From contig CAIWFH010000070.1 in the NCBI GenBank assembly GCA_903911925.1, positions 1 through 64,000 on the forward strand: DNA of 64,000 nucleotides, given 5' to 3'. This document shows positions 8,092 through 16,988 of the stretch, in pieces. Below the pieces are notes generated by a model. The model was given only the letters and a program-made list of their open reading frames with translations. It ran no database searches and was not told the origin of the DNA. This stretch comes from an uncultured Acidobacteriaceae bacterium. Its GTDB lineage: Bacteria > Acidobacteriota > Terriglobia > Terriglobales > Acidobacteriaceae. Both the position numbers and the translations under genes were made by a program. The stretch's first letter is position 1, and each line of letters begins with the position of its first letter.

Positions 8092-9960
8092 CTAAGCCGT
8101 CGCGGCCACTTTGGTTTTTGGCGGCGCGGCCATGTTCTCGTTGTCCGGGATGAAGAGCTGGAAAACGGTGCCGCCTGTCTTGCCATCCCCCGCAGTGCGG
8201 CTGCGAAGGTGGATGATGCCGTGGTGTTTGAGGACGATTTCGTGGCTGACCCACAGGCCCAGGCCGGTTCCGGTGGTTTCCTTGGTGGTAAAGAAGGCCT
8301 CGAAAACCCGTTCGCGCACCTCCGGCTCCATTCCTGAGCCGGTGTCTGCCACCACAAAACGAATGCCGGTCTGCTGGGGATGCGCCCAGTTGCGCGAATG
8401 CCGGGCGCGTATCAGCATTCGAGTGTCGGCGCCGGCGGCGTCAATGGAGTTCCCAATCAGGTTGGCGAAGACCTGGCGCAGCTCGCCGGCAAAGCAGAAC
8501 AGGTCCATCTCCGGGTCGTAGCGGCAGTCTACGGCGATGCCGAGATTGTGCAGCCGGCCATGGTAGAGGGTGAGCACGGAGTTGATAAGCTCGCTCAAAT
8601 TCGCGCGGGCGGGCAGCGTTGACTGCCGGTAGAAGCGCAGTGTCTGTTGCGTAATTTCAGAGATGCGCCGTGCCTCAGTCTCCGCCATCTCAACGTAGTT
8701 GAGCGCTGGATTCTCAAGCTGGCAGAAGTTGTGCAACAGGAAGAGCAGGTTGGTGATTGCCTCAAGTGGATTGTTGATTTCGTGGGCAATCGAAGCGGCA
8801 AGGCGACCGGTGGCGGCCAGTTTCTCAGTCTTGCGCAGGGCTTCCTCAGAGAGCTTGCGCTCAGTGGCATCCATGACGACAATCCCGGCCCACCGCACCT
8901 GGTTGGAGTCTGTGCGCACCGGGTAGGCACTGGCGAGCCATGTCCAGGGGCGCTTGAGCCTGCCGGCCTGGCCCGTGAGTTCAAGGTCGCGTACAGGCTC
9001 TTCCAGGGCAAAGACGCGGAGCACGGCGTCTTCGAGTTGCTGGGCCACCGGTTGAGGCAACAGTTCCGGCAGGGTGCGGCCCAGGTGGCGGCTGAGAGGA
9101 ATGCCAGTCAGGTCGGCGAACACCTGGTTGACGCGCACAAAGCGGCAGCGGCGGTCAAAGAAGGCCAGGCCGACCGGGGCGTTGGCCAACATGGAGTCAA
9201 GCAGAGATAGCGTGTCATGGAGACCTGAGCGCTGCTCATCGATTGAAGCGACCATTCGGTTGAAGGCTTCGATCAGGTCGCCTATCTCGTTGTTGACGGC
9301 GATGGGCAAGGGGAAGTTGTCCACAGTTTCGGGCGAACTCATCAGAGCCCGGGTGCCGCGAATCAGCAGATTGAGGGGGCGAGAGATGGAGCGGGTCAAC
9401 CACAGCACCAGAAGCGCCGAGGCGAGAATCCAGATTACGCCGAAGAGAGCCGTGCCGCGAAGAATGGAGTTGAGCTGTTCACTGTCCCAGCTTTTATCGG
9501 TTTCAACCCATGCATAGCCGCGCAGGTCGGCCCCGGTATAAATCGCCTTCGCGCCCTCCCAATGGTCGCCGCCGCGATTGAAGACGATGGGCTGTTGCCG
9601 GCTCAACGAGGGGATCTGAGCGCGTTCCACAATCGTCAACGCACCTCGCTCCAGGTTTCCATCGCTCGCAAAGAGGACTTTGCCGGCAGGATCGGTGACT
9701 TTGGCAAAGGCCACGCTTGGCGCCTCGCCCATCATCCTGATGGACAGCGCCACCCAATCGGGCCGCTCCTGTTGCAGGGCTTCCTGCGCCTGGAGAACCA
9801 GAGAAATTGCCTGGTGAGCAAGGCGATGCTCGGCGCGCCTTTGGACCTCGCGCGACTCCTCCTGAACCAGCAGCGTAGCGAAAAGCGCGATAGAGAGCGC
9901 TTCAAGCAGCACCAGGCTTGCCAGCATTTGCCATCGAATCGAACGCGGCCATAGGCGCAT
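8092..9960 (-). CDS. PAS-domain sensor histidine kinase
   Basis: A 622-residue inner-membrane kinase: one membrane helix near residues 12-30, a periplasmic domain, a second helix near 175-190, a HAMP linker, a PAS domain (from about 255, FFDRRCRFVRVNQVF), then a histidine-phosphotransfer helix with SIAHEINNPLEAITN and an ATPase domain with N (NLIGNSIDAAG), G1 (DTGSGME) and G2 (TGLGLWVSHEIV) boxes. The His in AHEINN is the predicted phosphorylation site. No response regulator gene is adjacent, so the kinase is an orphan in this window. The input signal is unknown. Confidence 0.9.
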   Translation of the reverse strand: MRLWPRSIRWQMLASLVLLEALSIALFATLLVQEESREVQRRAEHRLAHQAISLVLQAQEALQQERPDWVALSIRMMGEAPSVAFAKVTDPAGKVLFASDGNLERGALTIVERAQIPSLSRQQPIVFNRGGDHWEGAKAIYTGADLRGYAWVETDKSWDSEQLNSILRGTALFGVIWILASALLVLWLTRSISRPLNLLIRGTRALMSSPETVDNFPLPIAVNNEIGDLIEAFNRMVASIDEQRSGLHDTLSLLDSMLANAPVGLAFFDRRCRFVRVNQVFADLTGIPLSRHLGRTLPELLPQPVAQQLEDAVLRVFALEEPVRDLELTGQAGRLKRPWTWLASAYPVRTDSNQVRWAGIVVMDATERKLSEEALRKTEKLAATGRLAASIAHEINNPLEAITNLLFLLHNFCQLENPALNYVEMAETEARRISEITQQTLRFYRQSTLPARANLSELINSVLTLYHGRLHNLGIAVDCRYDPEMDLFCFAGELRQVFANLIGNSIDAAGADTRMLIRARHSRNWAHPQQTGIRFVVADTGSGMEPEVRERVFEAFFTTKETTGTGLGLWVSHEIVLKHHGIIHLRSRTAGDGKTGGTVFQLFIPDNENMAAPPKTKVAATA

Positions 9961-10028
9961 CGAGGTGTTTTGCCCCCTGGGGAAGAGTGAGCAACTAGTT
10001 GTTGGTCTTGCGAGGCCCGTACCTTCTT

Positions 10029-11039
10029 TTACATCGATGCCAGTGCTTTGGCAATCTGCAAGCCGTGGAAGCGGCCATTCTCAATGAATATCTCGTTGGT
10101 GCGCGAACCGGCAACTATCACTCCGGCCAGGTAAATGCCGGGAACGTTGCTTTCAAGTGTTTCAGGGTTGCAGACGGGCAACCTGTCCGGTCCTTCAAAT
10201 CGAACGCCCAGGCTTCCAAGGAAGTCGAAGTCGGGGTGGTAGCCGGTCATGGCGAAAACAAAGTCGTTCTTGAGGGTGCGGCGGCCATCGGGGGTCTCGA
10301 TCACGACTGAATCCGGGGTAATTTCAACGACCTTGGAGTCGAACCAGGCTGTGATTTCGCCGTTCTTGATGCGGTTTTCGATGTCCGGCTTGATCCAGTA
10401 CTTCACATGGCGGTGCAACCCGGCGGCACGGTGAACCAGCGTAACGCGGGCTCCGGTGCGCCAAAGCTCCAAGGCGGCGATGGCGGCAGAGTTTTTGCCT
10501 CCAATGACGGTGACGTCTGTTCCGGAGTAGGGATGGGGATCGAAGTAGTAGTGGTGGACCTTGCTGAGGCTCTCGCCGGGGATATGGATGTAGTTGGGCA
10601 GATCGTAATACCCGGTGGAGAGAACCAGTTTGCGGGCACGGAGCGCGCCGGGCCGGCCGAAACGGTCAATTGTATGAATGACGAAGGCGCCGTCGGAACC
10701 GGTGACCCGCTCCACGCGGCGGTACTGCCGAATGTCGAGATTGTAGTACGCGGCAACCTGGCGATAATACTGCAGGGCCTCATTGCGCGTGGGCTTGGGA
10801 TTGGGGCTGGGAAAGGGGATGCCGCCGATCTCGAGCAGTTCGGGGGTGGTGAAAAAGGTCATGTGCGACGGATAGTGGAAAAGCGAATTGCAGATGCAGC
10901 CCTTGTCAACCAAAACTGGGTGGAGGCCGGCCTTCTGGGCCTCGATGGCACAGGCGAGGCCGGTGGGTCCGGCGCCGACCACCAGCAGGTCGAAGATTTC
11001 GTCTTGGTTTGGGTCAGGGGCCGGGGTCGAGTCGTTCAT
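10029..11039 (-). CDS. ypdA: YpdA-like bacillithiol disulfide reductase
   Basis: An FAD/NAD(P)H-dependent flavoprotein of 336 residues. The N-terminal FAD site is VVGAGPTGLACAIEA; a second nucleotide-binding Rossmann motif appears as VIGGKNSAAIAALEL. CICNSLFHYP and MTFFTTPELLEIG are characteristic of the YpdA (Bdr) group, which reduces oxidised bacillithiol in Firmicutes and some other phyla, including some Acidobacteriota. No other bacillithiol genes are in the window. It is transcribed alone, divergently from the toxin-antitoxin pair. Confidence 0.82.
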   Translation of the reverse strand: MNDSTPAPDPNQDEIFDLLVVGAGPTGLACAIEAQKAGLHPVLVDKGCICNSLFHYPSHMTFFTTPELLEIGGIPFPSPNPKPTRNEALQYYRQVAAYYNLDIRQYRRVERVTGSDGAFVIHTIDRFGRPGALRARKLVLSTGYYDLPNYIHIPGESLSKVHHYYFDPHPYSGTDVTVIGGKNSAAIAALELWRTGARVTLVHRAAGLHRHVKYWIKPDIENRIKNGEITAWFDSKVVEITPDSVVIETPDGRRTLKNDFVFAMTGYHPDFDFLGSLGVRFEGPDRLPVCNPETLESNVPGIYLAGVIVAGSRTNEIFIENGRFHGLQIAKALASM

Positions 11040-11131
11040 GTCTTTAGATTATTTCAGACGGAGCCGGCACGGCAGGTTCTAGCCGGTCCGCGGTAGAATG
11101 GTATCTCGAAAGGGTAGAAAGGTAGTTCTCG

Positions 11132-11404
11132 ATGAGCCTGAATATCAAAAATGAGGAAGCGCATCGACTGGCGCGGGAGCTGGCGACCCTTCGAGGAGAG
11201 AGCATTGTAGAGGCGGTCACTAATTCCCTAAGGAAAGATGTTGAGCGGGAAAGAATCGCGCGCGAGCCAGGCAACGCAAAGAAGGGGCTTGCAGCGTGGC
11301 TGATGGGAATCAGTCGCGAGACCGCAATGCTCACCAATGACGGCCGGACATCCAAACAGGTGATGGATGAGTTGTTTGACAACGAAACGGGGCTGCCTAA
11401 ATGA
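11132..11404 (+). CDS. VapB-type antitoxin (Rv0623-like)
   Basis: A 90-residue antitoxin with the N-terminal pattern MSLNIKNEEAHRLARELA and an EAVTNSLR segment, as in the Rv0623/VapB family. It should bind the toxin through its C-terminus (SKQVMDELFDNETG) and repress the operon. Its stop overlaps the toxin start by 4 bases (ATGA), the usual arrangement. Confidence 0.85.
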   Translation: MSLNIKNEEAHRLARELATLRGESIVEAVTNSLRKDVERERIAREPGNAKKGLAAWLMGISRETAMLTNDGRTSKQVMDELFDNETGLPK

Positions 11405-11802
11405 TCGTCGATACCTCTGCTTTGATTGCCATCCTCAAGGGCGAACCGGAAGCGGAATTCTTCGCTCACGCCCTGGAATCCGCCGATGCTCTACGCATCT
11501 CTGCCGGGACGTATCTTGAGGCGTCCATTGTGACGGACAGGTACCGAAATCCAAAACTGAGCGCACGCTTCGACGAAATCATTGCATTTGCAAATTTCGT
11601 CATTGAACCGGTGACATCGGAGCAGGCGAGGATCGCGCGGCAGGCTTTCCGCGATTACGGTAAAGGCAGCGGACATCCGGCCAACCTGAACTTCGGCGAC
11701 TGCTTCAGCTATGCACTGGCGCGGGAGAAGCGCGAGCCGATGCTCTGGAAGGGCGATGATTTTGGGCATACGGATTTGCGGGCGGCCGCGCTGGAACGGT
11801 AG
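11401..11802 (+). CDS. VapC-type PIN-domain toxin
   Basis: A 133-residue PIN-domain ribonuclease toxin. The conserved acidic residues are visible: Asp4 in MIVDTSALIAIL, Glu42 in YLEASIV, and the Asp of LNFGDCFSYALA near residue 100, with a further Asp in GDDFGHTDL. These coordinate Mg2+ in the family, which cleaves tRNA or rRNA. It is coupled to the antitoxin by an ATGA overlap. All catalytic positions look intact, so the toxin is probably functional. Confidence 0.87.
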   Translation: MIVDTSALIAILKGEPEAEFFAHALESADALRISAGTYLEASIVTDRYRNPKLSARFDEIIAFANFVIEPVTSEQARIARQAFRDYGKGSGHPANLNFGDCFSYALAREKREPMLWKGDDFGHTDLRAAALER

Positions 11803-11886
11803 GGGGTGAAAGCTCCGCCGGGTTGCTGCGGGTCAAAGAAATATACGGTGTTTGCTGAAACCCTCAACTGGAAAGGGACTTAAGAC

Positions 11887-12615
11887 ATGGCTTACAAGAA
11901 ATGGACATTGGCGGCGGCAATTGTGCTTCTAGCCACGGTTGCTGCGGCGGCTCAGGACGCCCCCGAGCTCAAGACGGATAAAGACAAGTTCAGCTACGCG
12001 TTGGGAATGAACTTTGGAGAAGGCTTCCGCAAGCAGGGACTGGACCTTGATCCGGCCGTGTTTGCAAAGGCAATGGCAGAGTCGTTCAAGGGCGGCAAGC
12101 TGGCGATGACCGACCAGGAGATGCAGGCATTGCTGAAATCGGCGGCGGCTGAGATCCGGAAGAAGCAGGAAGCACAGCAGGCGCAAAAGGGCGAAGCAGC
12201 GCAGAAGGAAGGCGAAGCGTTTCTGGCCGCCAACAAAGCAAAAGATGGCGTAGTGGCGCTGCCGAGCGGGCTGCAATACAAGGTTCTGAAGGCGGGCGCG
12301 GGCGAGAAGCCGACGCTGGAAGACAAGGTGGTGTGCAACTACAAGGGCACACTGATTAATGGAACCGAATTCGACGCGTCAGAAAAGCACGGCGGGCCGG
12401 CGACGTTCCCGGTAAAGGGCGTGATTGCGGGCTGGACCGAGGCGCTGCAGTTGATGCCCGTGGGTTCGAAGTGGGAGCTCTTTGTGCCGTCGAACCTGGC
12501 CTACGGGCCGAACGGACCGGGAGACATTGGGCCGAACGCTACGCTGATCTTCGAAGTGGAGCTGGTTTCGATTGAGAAGGCTGCCGCGCCGGCGGCGGGA
12601 GCTCCGGGCGCGTAA
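11887..12615 (+). CDS. FKBP-type peptidyl-prolyl isomerase, FkpA/Mip-like
   Basis: A secreted 242-residue proline isomerase. A signal peptide (residues 1-23, ending AAAAQD) is followed by an N-terminal dimerisation domain (YALGMNFGEGFRKQG) with a long Glu/Gln/Lys helix near 85-120, then an FKBP domain from about 125: GLQYKVLKAG, VVCNYKGTLINGTEFDAS, GVIAGWTEALQLMPVGSKW and AYGPNGPGDIGPNATLIFEVELV. This is the domain order of E. coli FkpA and Legionella Mip. It should assist folding in the periplasm. A good terminator follows. Confidence 0.92.
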   Translation: MAYKKWTLAAAIVLLATVAAAAQDAPELKTDKDKFSYALGMNFGEGFRKQGLDLDPAVFAKAMAESFKGGKLAMTDQEMQALLKSAAAEIRKKQEAQQAQKGEAAQKEGEAFLAANKAKDGVVALPSGLQYKVLKAGAGEKPTLEDKVVCNYKGTLINGTEFDASEKHGGPATFPVKGVIAGWTEALQLMPVGSKWELFVPSNLAYGPNGPGDIGPNATLIFEVELVSIEKAAAPAAGAPGA

Positions 12616-12654
12616 GGGCTCTGAACAACGCTTGTGAATAAGTGAAGAAATGAA

Positions 12655-12693
12655 CCAAAGGCTCGCGCTCAGGCGCGGGCCTTTGGCGTTTTG
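12655..12693 (+). terminator. Rho-independent terminator after the FKBP gene
   Basis: CCAAAGGCTCGCGC pairs with GCGCGGGCCTTTGG around TCAG, followed by CGTTTTG. The long stem directly after the stop makes this a confident terminator. Confidence 0.8.
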
Positions 12694-12829
12694 TGAGCGG
12701 TAAGTCCTTTGTTTTGTGGGGTCAAAACGGGTTTTTTCGATCTAATCCTTTTATTTTCTAGTGGTTGCGGCAAAAGCGGGGGAGGGGGTGGGGTAAAACG
12801 ACTTGCGGGTGCCGGTCCAGGGCTCGAAA

Positions 12830-12880
12830 AACGGGGAACAAGGGACCAGGGACATAGGGACTAGGGATGTAGGGACTAGA
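12830..12880 (+). repeat. AGGGACTAGGGA-type short tandem repeat
   Basis: Seven or so degenerate units of AGGGAC-A/TA, the same style as the tract inside the permease gene at 1363-1392. Confidence 0.6.
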
Positions 12881-12904
12881 ACGAGGTGGCTGGTCGGGGT
12901 TCGC

Positions 12905-12954
12905 GGTATCCCACCCATTTCACGATGAGGCCGTGAAATGGATGGGGCACCCGG
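12905..12954. repeat. Palindromic repeat family A, copy 2
   Basis: GGTATCCCACCCATTTCAC, loop GATGAGGC, then CGTGAAATGGATGGGGCACCCGG. The inner arm TTTCAC/GTGAAA is fully complementary and differs from the arms in other copies. Confidence 0.8.
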
Positions 12955-13277
12955 CATCAGAGGGCCCGCCTGAATCTTTTGCCAGATCCCGGTGCAAAAG
13001 GCGACGGCGGGGCTTTCGAGAGTGGAAATGAAGGCTGCCAGCGGGCACTCGGCGGTGGAGGGTTGGATGGCCTGAATCACAAGCGGTTTCTCCGTTGCGG
13101 CCTGATTATCACCGCAATTTTGATTGTGCGCCGGGGAAGCTTAATTATCTGCAATCGGGTGGCACGGGTTTGCGAGAAGTCTGTTCCGGGACGCCAGGGC
13201 GCTTGCCGGGACCGATCCACGCGAGCGGGCTTCGAAACGCGCTTTGGCGCCTTCGCATCAATTGACGCAAATCGCTT

Positions 13278-14132
13278 TTACTCTCCGGCTGGCCTGCTTT
13301 GCAATCCGCTCTTGCGAAGCAGGTCCGCTATATCGTCCATCTTTTGGTCAAGCATGCCCAACTTTCGCGACACTCCCTGGATTTCAGATTCGGCACGCTT
13401 GTTTACGTCGAAATCGAGTTCGGCGCGCAGCCGGTCCCTTGTGTCCTGCCGGTTCTGGCTCATCATGATGACCGGGGCCTGGATGGCGGCAAGCATTGAA
13501 AGGAACAGGTTCAGCAGAATGAATGGGTAGGGGTCCCACGCCTTTCTATCGAGGAGGATATTGGCAGCGGAGTATATGGAGAGCACCACGGCGAATGTGA
13601 CAATAAATGTCCAGGACCCGCCGAACCTAGCAACGTGGTCGGCAATTCGCTCTCCTGTGGTCTCTACTTCTTCGATCACGTTATTCGGGTTTCGACAGGC
13701 GCGACCGCGCACCAATGCCTGGGTTGAATGCAACTGGCGGCCAAGAGTGGTCATCAGATCCATTCCCGCCATCGGCTTTCGGGTGAGCAGGACGGCGATG
13801 TCGTCAAATGAGACCTCAAGGCAGACAGTTTCCGTGATCGCCATGGCGTCGGTTTGATGGGGCGTCCGCTCGAGCATTGAAGCGAAGCCGAAGAACTCGC
13901 CTTTTCCAGGTTCATCGACGACCACTTCCTGTTGGTCTTCGTCCACGGTGAAGACGCTCACACTCCCCGAGACGATTACGTAGGCCGCGGCTCCTGGGTC
14001 TCCAACTTTGTAGATTCGCTCGCGAGGCGAGAAGGATTGCATGTCTACCTGGCTTGCCAGCAGCGCAGATTCTTCTTCGTCGAGCAAAGCAAAGAGAGGG
14101 ATATCTCTGAGCACTTCCGGATTACACGCCAT
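13278..14132 (-). CDS. Cyclic-nucleotide-binding domain fused to DUF1003 membrane protein
   Basis: A 284-residue protein. Residues 1-125 form a cAMP-type binding domain (PRERIYKVGDPGAAAYVIVSG, GEFFGFASML), although the phosphate-binding cassette Arg is not obvious. Residues 160-255 match DUF1003: SWTFIVTFAVVL, two membrane helices, AIQAPVIMMSQNRQ, then a charged coiled tail (RLRAELDFDVNKRAE). The family's function is unknown; the fusion suggests a membrane process gated by a nucleotide or another small ligand. It is transcribed alone. Confidence 0.8.
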   Translation of the reverse strand: MACNPEVLRDIPLFALLDEEESALLASQVDMQSFSPRERIYKVGDPGAAAYVIVSGSVSVFTVDEDQQEVVVDEPGKGEFFGFASMLERTPHQTDAMAITETVCLEVSFDDIAVLLTRKPMAGMDLMTTLGRQLHSTQALVRGRACRNPNNVIEEVETTGERIADHVARFGGSWTFIVTFAVVLSIYSAANILLDRKAWDPYPFILLNLFLSMLAAIQAPVIMMSQNRQDTRDRLRAELDFDVNKRAESEIQGVSRKLGMLDQKMDDIADLLRKSGLQSRPAGE

Positions 14133-14186
14133 GCATTTTCTCCTTGTGATTGATAAAACGGATTGTAGCCGACCGCTGTGAGTCCC

Positions 14187-15029
14187 TTATTGAACGCCGC
14201 CATGGCGGGGGGCGGAAGCCCAAAGGTCAGGGAAATCCATGGCAAACCCAATCTGCCCGCCGATCTGCGGACTGGCAACGTATTTGCCTCCGAGGAGTCC
14301 GAAACAGAAACTCAATCCGCTGCGAAGCGCGTATTGTCCGCCAACCATGGCTTGAAGCTGACTTTTGCCCAGATGATCGTTCTCAGCATAACCGCCATAG
14401 AGTTCGCCTCCGAGCGTGAGTCGGCTATTGAAGTCGTGCAGCATGGAGAGGCCGCCGGTATAAACCTGGCCGCGGGTGTTCTCCAATCCGATCGCGCCGG
14501 TACTGGTGTTGCCCGCAAACAAGATTCCCAGGTTCCCCGTAATTCTGGTCTTTTCTGAAATAGACTTTTGCCCGATGAAGTTGAGCCAATAATCCGCTAA
14601 ACCAGAACCGAGCTGCTGGCGGGTGTCGCCAGTGGGAAATTCGGTATAAAAACTCGCGCCGAGGGAGGGAAGCCGCTTGCCCTTGGACTCGTGATGAAAG
14701 GTCCACTTGACTCCCAGATTTGTGTCCCCCCAGCCATCCGAGGCCAGGTTTCCTGCTGTGCGCTGGATGGAGAGAAATGGAATGTCAACGTCCAGCTCAA
14801 AATTGTGGGGCAGGCCGTAGTTGAGCTTGAAATTGGCCGTATTCTGGCGGAGGTTGGGATACTGCAACTGCAAAGCATCGTACTCATTGAAGAACTCGAA
14901 GTGCCATTTTCCACGCTCGGTGACCCCGGTGTCATCCGTATAGAAAGGCAGTTGAGCTTGCAAGGGCATGCGAAGGCAAACCGCAAAGGCCAGGCACAGC
15001 GATAGTCGAAAGCAGATAGAAAGACGCAT
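14187..15029 (-). CDS. Outer-membrane beta-barrel, phenol MetA-pathway family
   Basis: A secreted protein of about 280 residues. Starting at the ATG of MRLSICFRLSL gives a normal signal peptide ending near MPLQAQ; an upstream ATG at 15071 would add 14 unlikely residues. The mature part has alternating strands and the family pattern FYTDDTGVTERGKWHFEFF, ELDVDIPFLSI, DTNLGVKWTFHH and FYTEFPTGD, typical of the family named for a putative phenol-degradation meta-pathway porin. These are probably outer-membrane channels; the name does not establish a role in phenol breakdown. No partner genes lie next to it. Confidence 0.75.
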   Translation of the reverse strand: MRLSICFRLSLCLAFAVCLRMPLQAQLPFYTDDTGVTERGKWHFEFFNEYDALQLQYPNLRQNTANFKLNYGLPHNFELDVDIPFLSIQRTAGNLASDGWGDTNLGVKWTFHHESKGKRLPSLGASFYTEFPTGDTRQQLGSGLADYWLNFIGQKSISEKTRITGNLGILFAGNTSTGAIGLENTRGQVYTGGLSMLHDFNSRLTLGGELYGGYAENDHLGKSQLQAMVGGQYALRSGLSFCFGLLGGKYVASPQIGGQIGFAMDFPDLWASAPRHGGVQ

Positions 15030-15210
15030 AGGATGAAAACTCAGAATAGCGGCCCGGGAGACACCTGCCAACAGGCTGTGTGTGAGGGAAACAGGAATTA
15101 ACGGCCCTGTAATTCGGCTTTCGCCAAATCGCTTGTTGACTAAAGCCAGCCGTCCGTTGCATCCATTACCCTAATACTGATCTGGTGCCGACGAAGAGCA
15201 GCCGCAGGTC

Positions 15211-15243
15211 CTTCGACTCCGCTGCGATCAGGATGACAGAGTT
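15211..15243. repeat. CCTTCGACTC...CAGGATGACA dispersed repeat, copy 1
   Basis: A short interspersed element starting TCCTTCGACTC and ending ATCAGGATGACAG, also found at 39350-39396 in a longer form with CGCTTCGCTCAGG inside. It lies in the leader region of the fumarase gene. Confidence 0.5.
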
Positions 15244-15323
15244 GAGGGAGAAACAAGGATGACGGCTCTGCGGTGGGTTGCTCTTTGGGGGGCTGGATCA
15301 ACAAGTTTAGAGGAGAGGTCGCC

Positions 15324-16848
15324 ATGACCGTAGTTCGGCAGGAAGATTTTATTGCGAGCGTTGCTGGCTTGCTGCAGTACATCAGCTACTACCACCCGGT
15401 GGACTACATCACCAGCCTGGCGAAAGCTTACGAGCGGGAACAGTCGCACGCGGCCAAGGATGCCATTGCGCAGATTTTGATCAACAGCCGCATGTGCGCC
15501 GAGGGGCATAGGCCCATCTGCCAGGACACGGGGATTGTGAATGCCTTTGTGAAGGTGGGGATGGACGTGCGCTTTGAGGCTGCGCCGGGCGAGGAACGGA
15601 AGGACCTGCAACAGATGGTGGACGAGGGCGTGCGGCGCGCCTACCTGGACCCGGACAACAAGCTGCGCATGTCGATTTTGGCCGACCCGGCGGGGAAGCG
15701 GATTAACACCAAGGACAACACGCCGGCGGTGGTGAACGTGGAACTGGTGAAAGGCGACAAGGTTGACATTACGGTGGCGGCCAAGGGCGGCGGCTCGGAG
15801 GCCAAGAGCAAGTTCGTCATGCTGGGGCCTTACGACTCGCTGGTGGAGTGGGTGCTGAAGACTGTGCCGACGATGGGCGCGGGATGGTGCCCCCTGGAAT
15901 GCTGGGTATTGGCATTGGCGGCACGGCGGAGAAGGCGATGCTGCTGGCCAAGCAGTCTCTGATGGACCCCATCGACATACAGGACCTGATTGCCCGGGGG
16001 CCGAAAAATCGGGCGGAGGAACTGCGCATTGAGCTCTATGACAAGGTGAACCGGCTGGGAATTGGCGCACAGGGACTGGGCGGGCTGACCCTGTGCTGGA
16101 TGTGAAGGTGCTGGACACGCCGTGCCATGCGGCGAATCTGCCGGTGGCGATGATTCCCAACTGCGCGGCGACACGGCATGCGCACGCTGTTCTGGACGGA
16201 TCGGGCCCGGTGTACCTGGACCCGCCGAATCTGGACGACTGGCCGAAGCTGGCCTATAACCCGGTTGGCGCGCGGCGGGTGAACCTGGACACCGTAACGC
16301 GGGAGGAAGCCGCGGCCTGGAAACCGGGCGAGGTGCTGCTGCTGAGCGGGAAGCTGCTGACCGGGCGCGACGCCGCGCACAAGCGGATGACCGACATGCT
16401 GAACCGCGGCGAGAAGCTGCCGGTGGACTTCAAGGGGCGGTTTATCTACTACGTGGGCCCGGTGGACCCGGTGCGCGAAGAGGTGGTGGGGCCGGCGGGG
16501 CCCACAACGGCGACGCGCATGGACAAGTTTACGCGGCAGATGCTGGCCGAGACGGGTTTGCTGGGGATGGTGGGCAAGGCTGAGCGCGGTCCTGCGGCCA
16601 TTGAGGCGATCAAGGAATTTGGCGCGGTGTACCTGATGGCCGTCGGCGGCGCGGCGTACCTGGTGGCCAAGGCCATTCACGGCTCGCGCCTGCTGGCTTT
16701 TGGGGATTTGGGGATGGAAGCCATCTACGAGTTCGACGTGCGGGATATGCCGGTGACGGTGGCAGTGGACTCGAAAGGCACCAGTGTGCACCAGACCGGT
16801 CCGGCGGAGTGGCAGCAACGGATTGCGGGGATTCCGATACTGCAGTAA
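15324..16848 (+). pseudogene. Class I fumarate hydratase, two frameshifts
   Basis: An iron-sulfur class I fumarase (fumarate to malate, TCA cycle) in three successive frames. Frame 1 runs from the ATG at 15324 (ribosome site AGGAGAGG) through HRPICQDTGIVNAF and FVMLGPYDSLVEWVLK. It breaks in the C-run at 15890-15894, where one missing C would restore GAGWCPPGMLGIGIGGTAEK. Frame 2 runs to about 16091, where one missing base would restore GLGGLT-x-VLDVKVLDTPCH. Frame 3 completes the enzyme through NCAATRHAH and the C-terminal VAVDSKGTSVHQTGPAEW. Outside the two points the sequence is excellent and gap-free. It is either a very recent pseudogene or, more likely, two single-base sequencing or assembly errors. 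Confidence 0.88.
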
Positions 16849-16925
16849 ACAGTTGTCAGTGTTCAGTGATCAGGGGTCAGTTTCCGCAGCACTCGATTTG
16901 AAATTGCGCAAAAGGTTGAAAATGA

Positions 16926-16964
16926 AAAGCTCCGCCGGGTGGGAACCTGGCGGAGCTTTTTCTG
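16926..16964. terminator. Bidirectional terminator between fumarase and barrel genes
   Basis: AAAAGCTCCGCC and GGCGGAGCTTTTTC form a 12-bp stem with A and T runs on both sides, serving the two convergent genes. It is flanked by an inverted CAGTGTTCAGTGATCAG (16868 region) / CTGATCACTGAACACTG (16968 region) pair, which adds a second, larger potential stem. Confidence 0.8.
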
Positions 16965-16988
16965 ATCACTGAACACTGAGAACTGCTT

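Larger units (their letters stand above)
12694..13277. other. Gene-free stretch with repeats
   Basis: I see no supported gene. The stretch contains a GGGAACAAGGGACCAGGGAC-type short-repeat tract and one copy of palindromic repeat family A. The remaining open frames lack codon bias and family motifs. It separates the FKBP gene from the convergent cyclic-nucleotide-domain gene. Confidence 0.5.

Noticed and set aside
12979..13530. A 183-residue plus-strand frame
   Set aside because: Half lies opposite the cyclic-nucleotide-domain gene, and the rest covers repeat-containing DNA without domain motifs.
15228..16818. Minus-strand frames opposite the fumarase gene
   Set aside because: The plus strand encodes fumarase, although in three frames; the minus frames are Arg/His-rich and unsupported.
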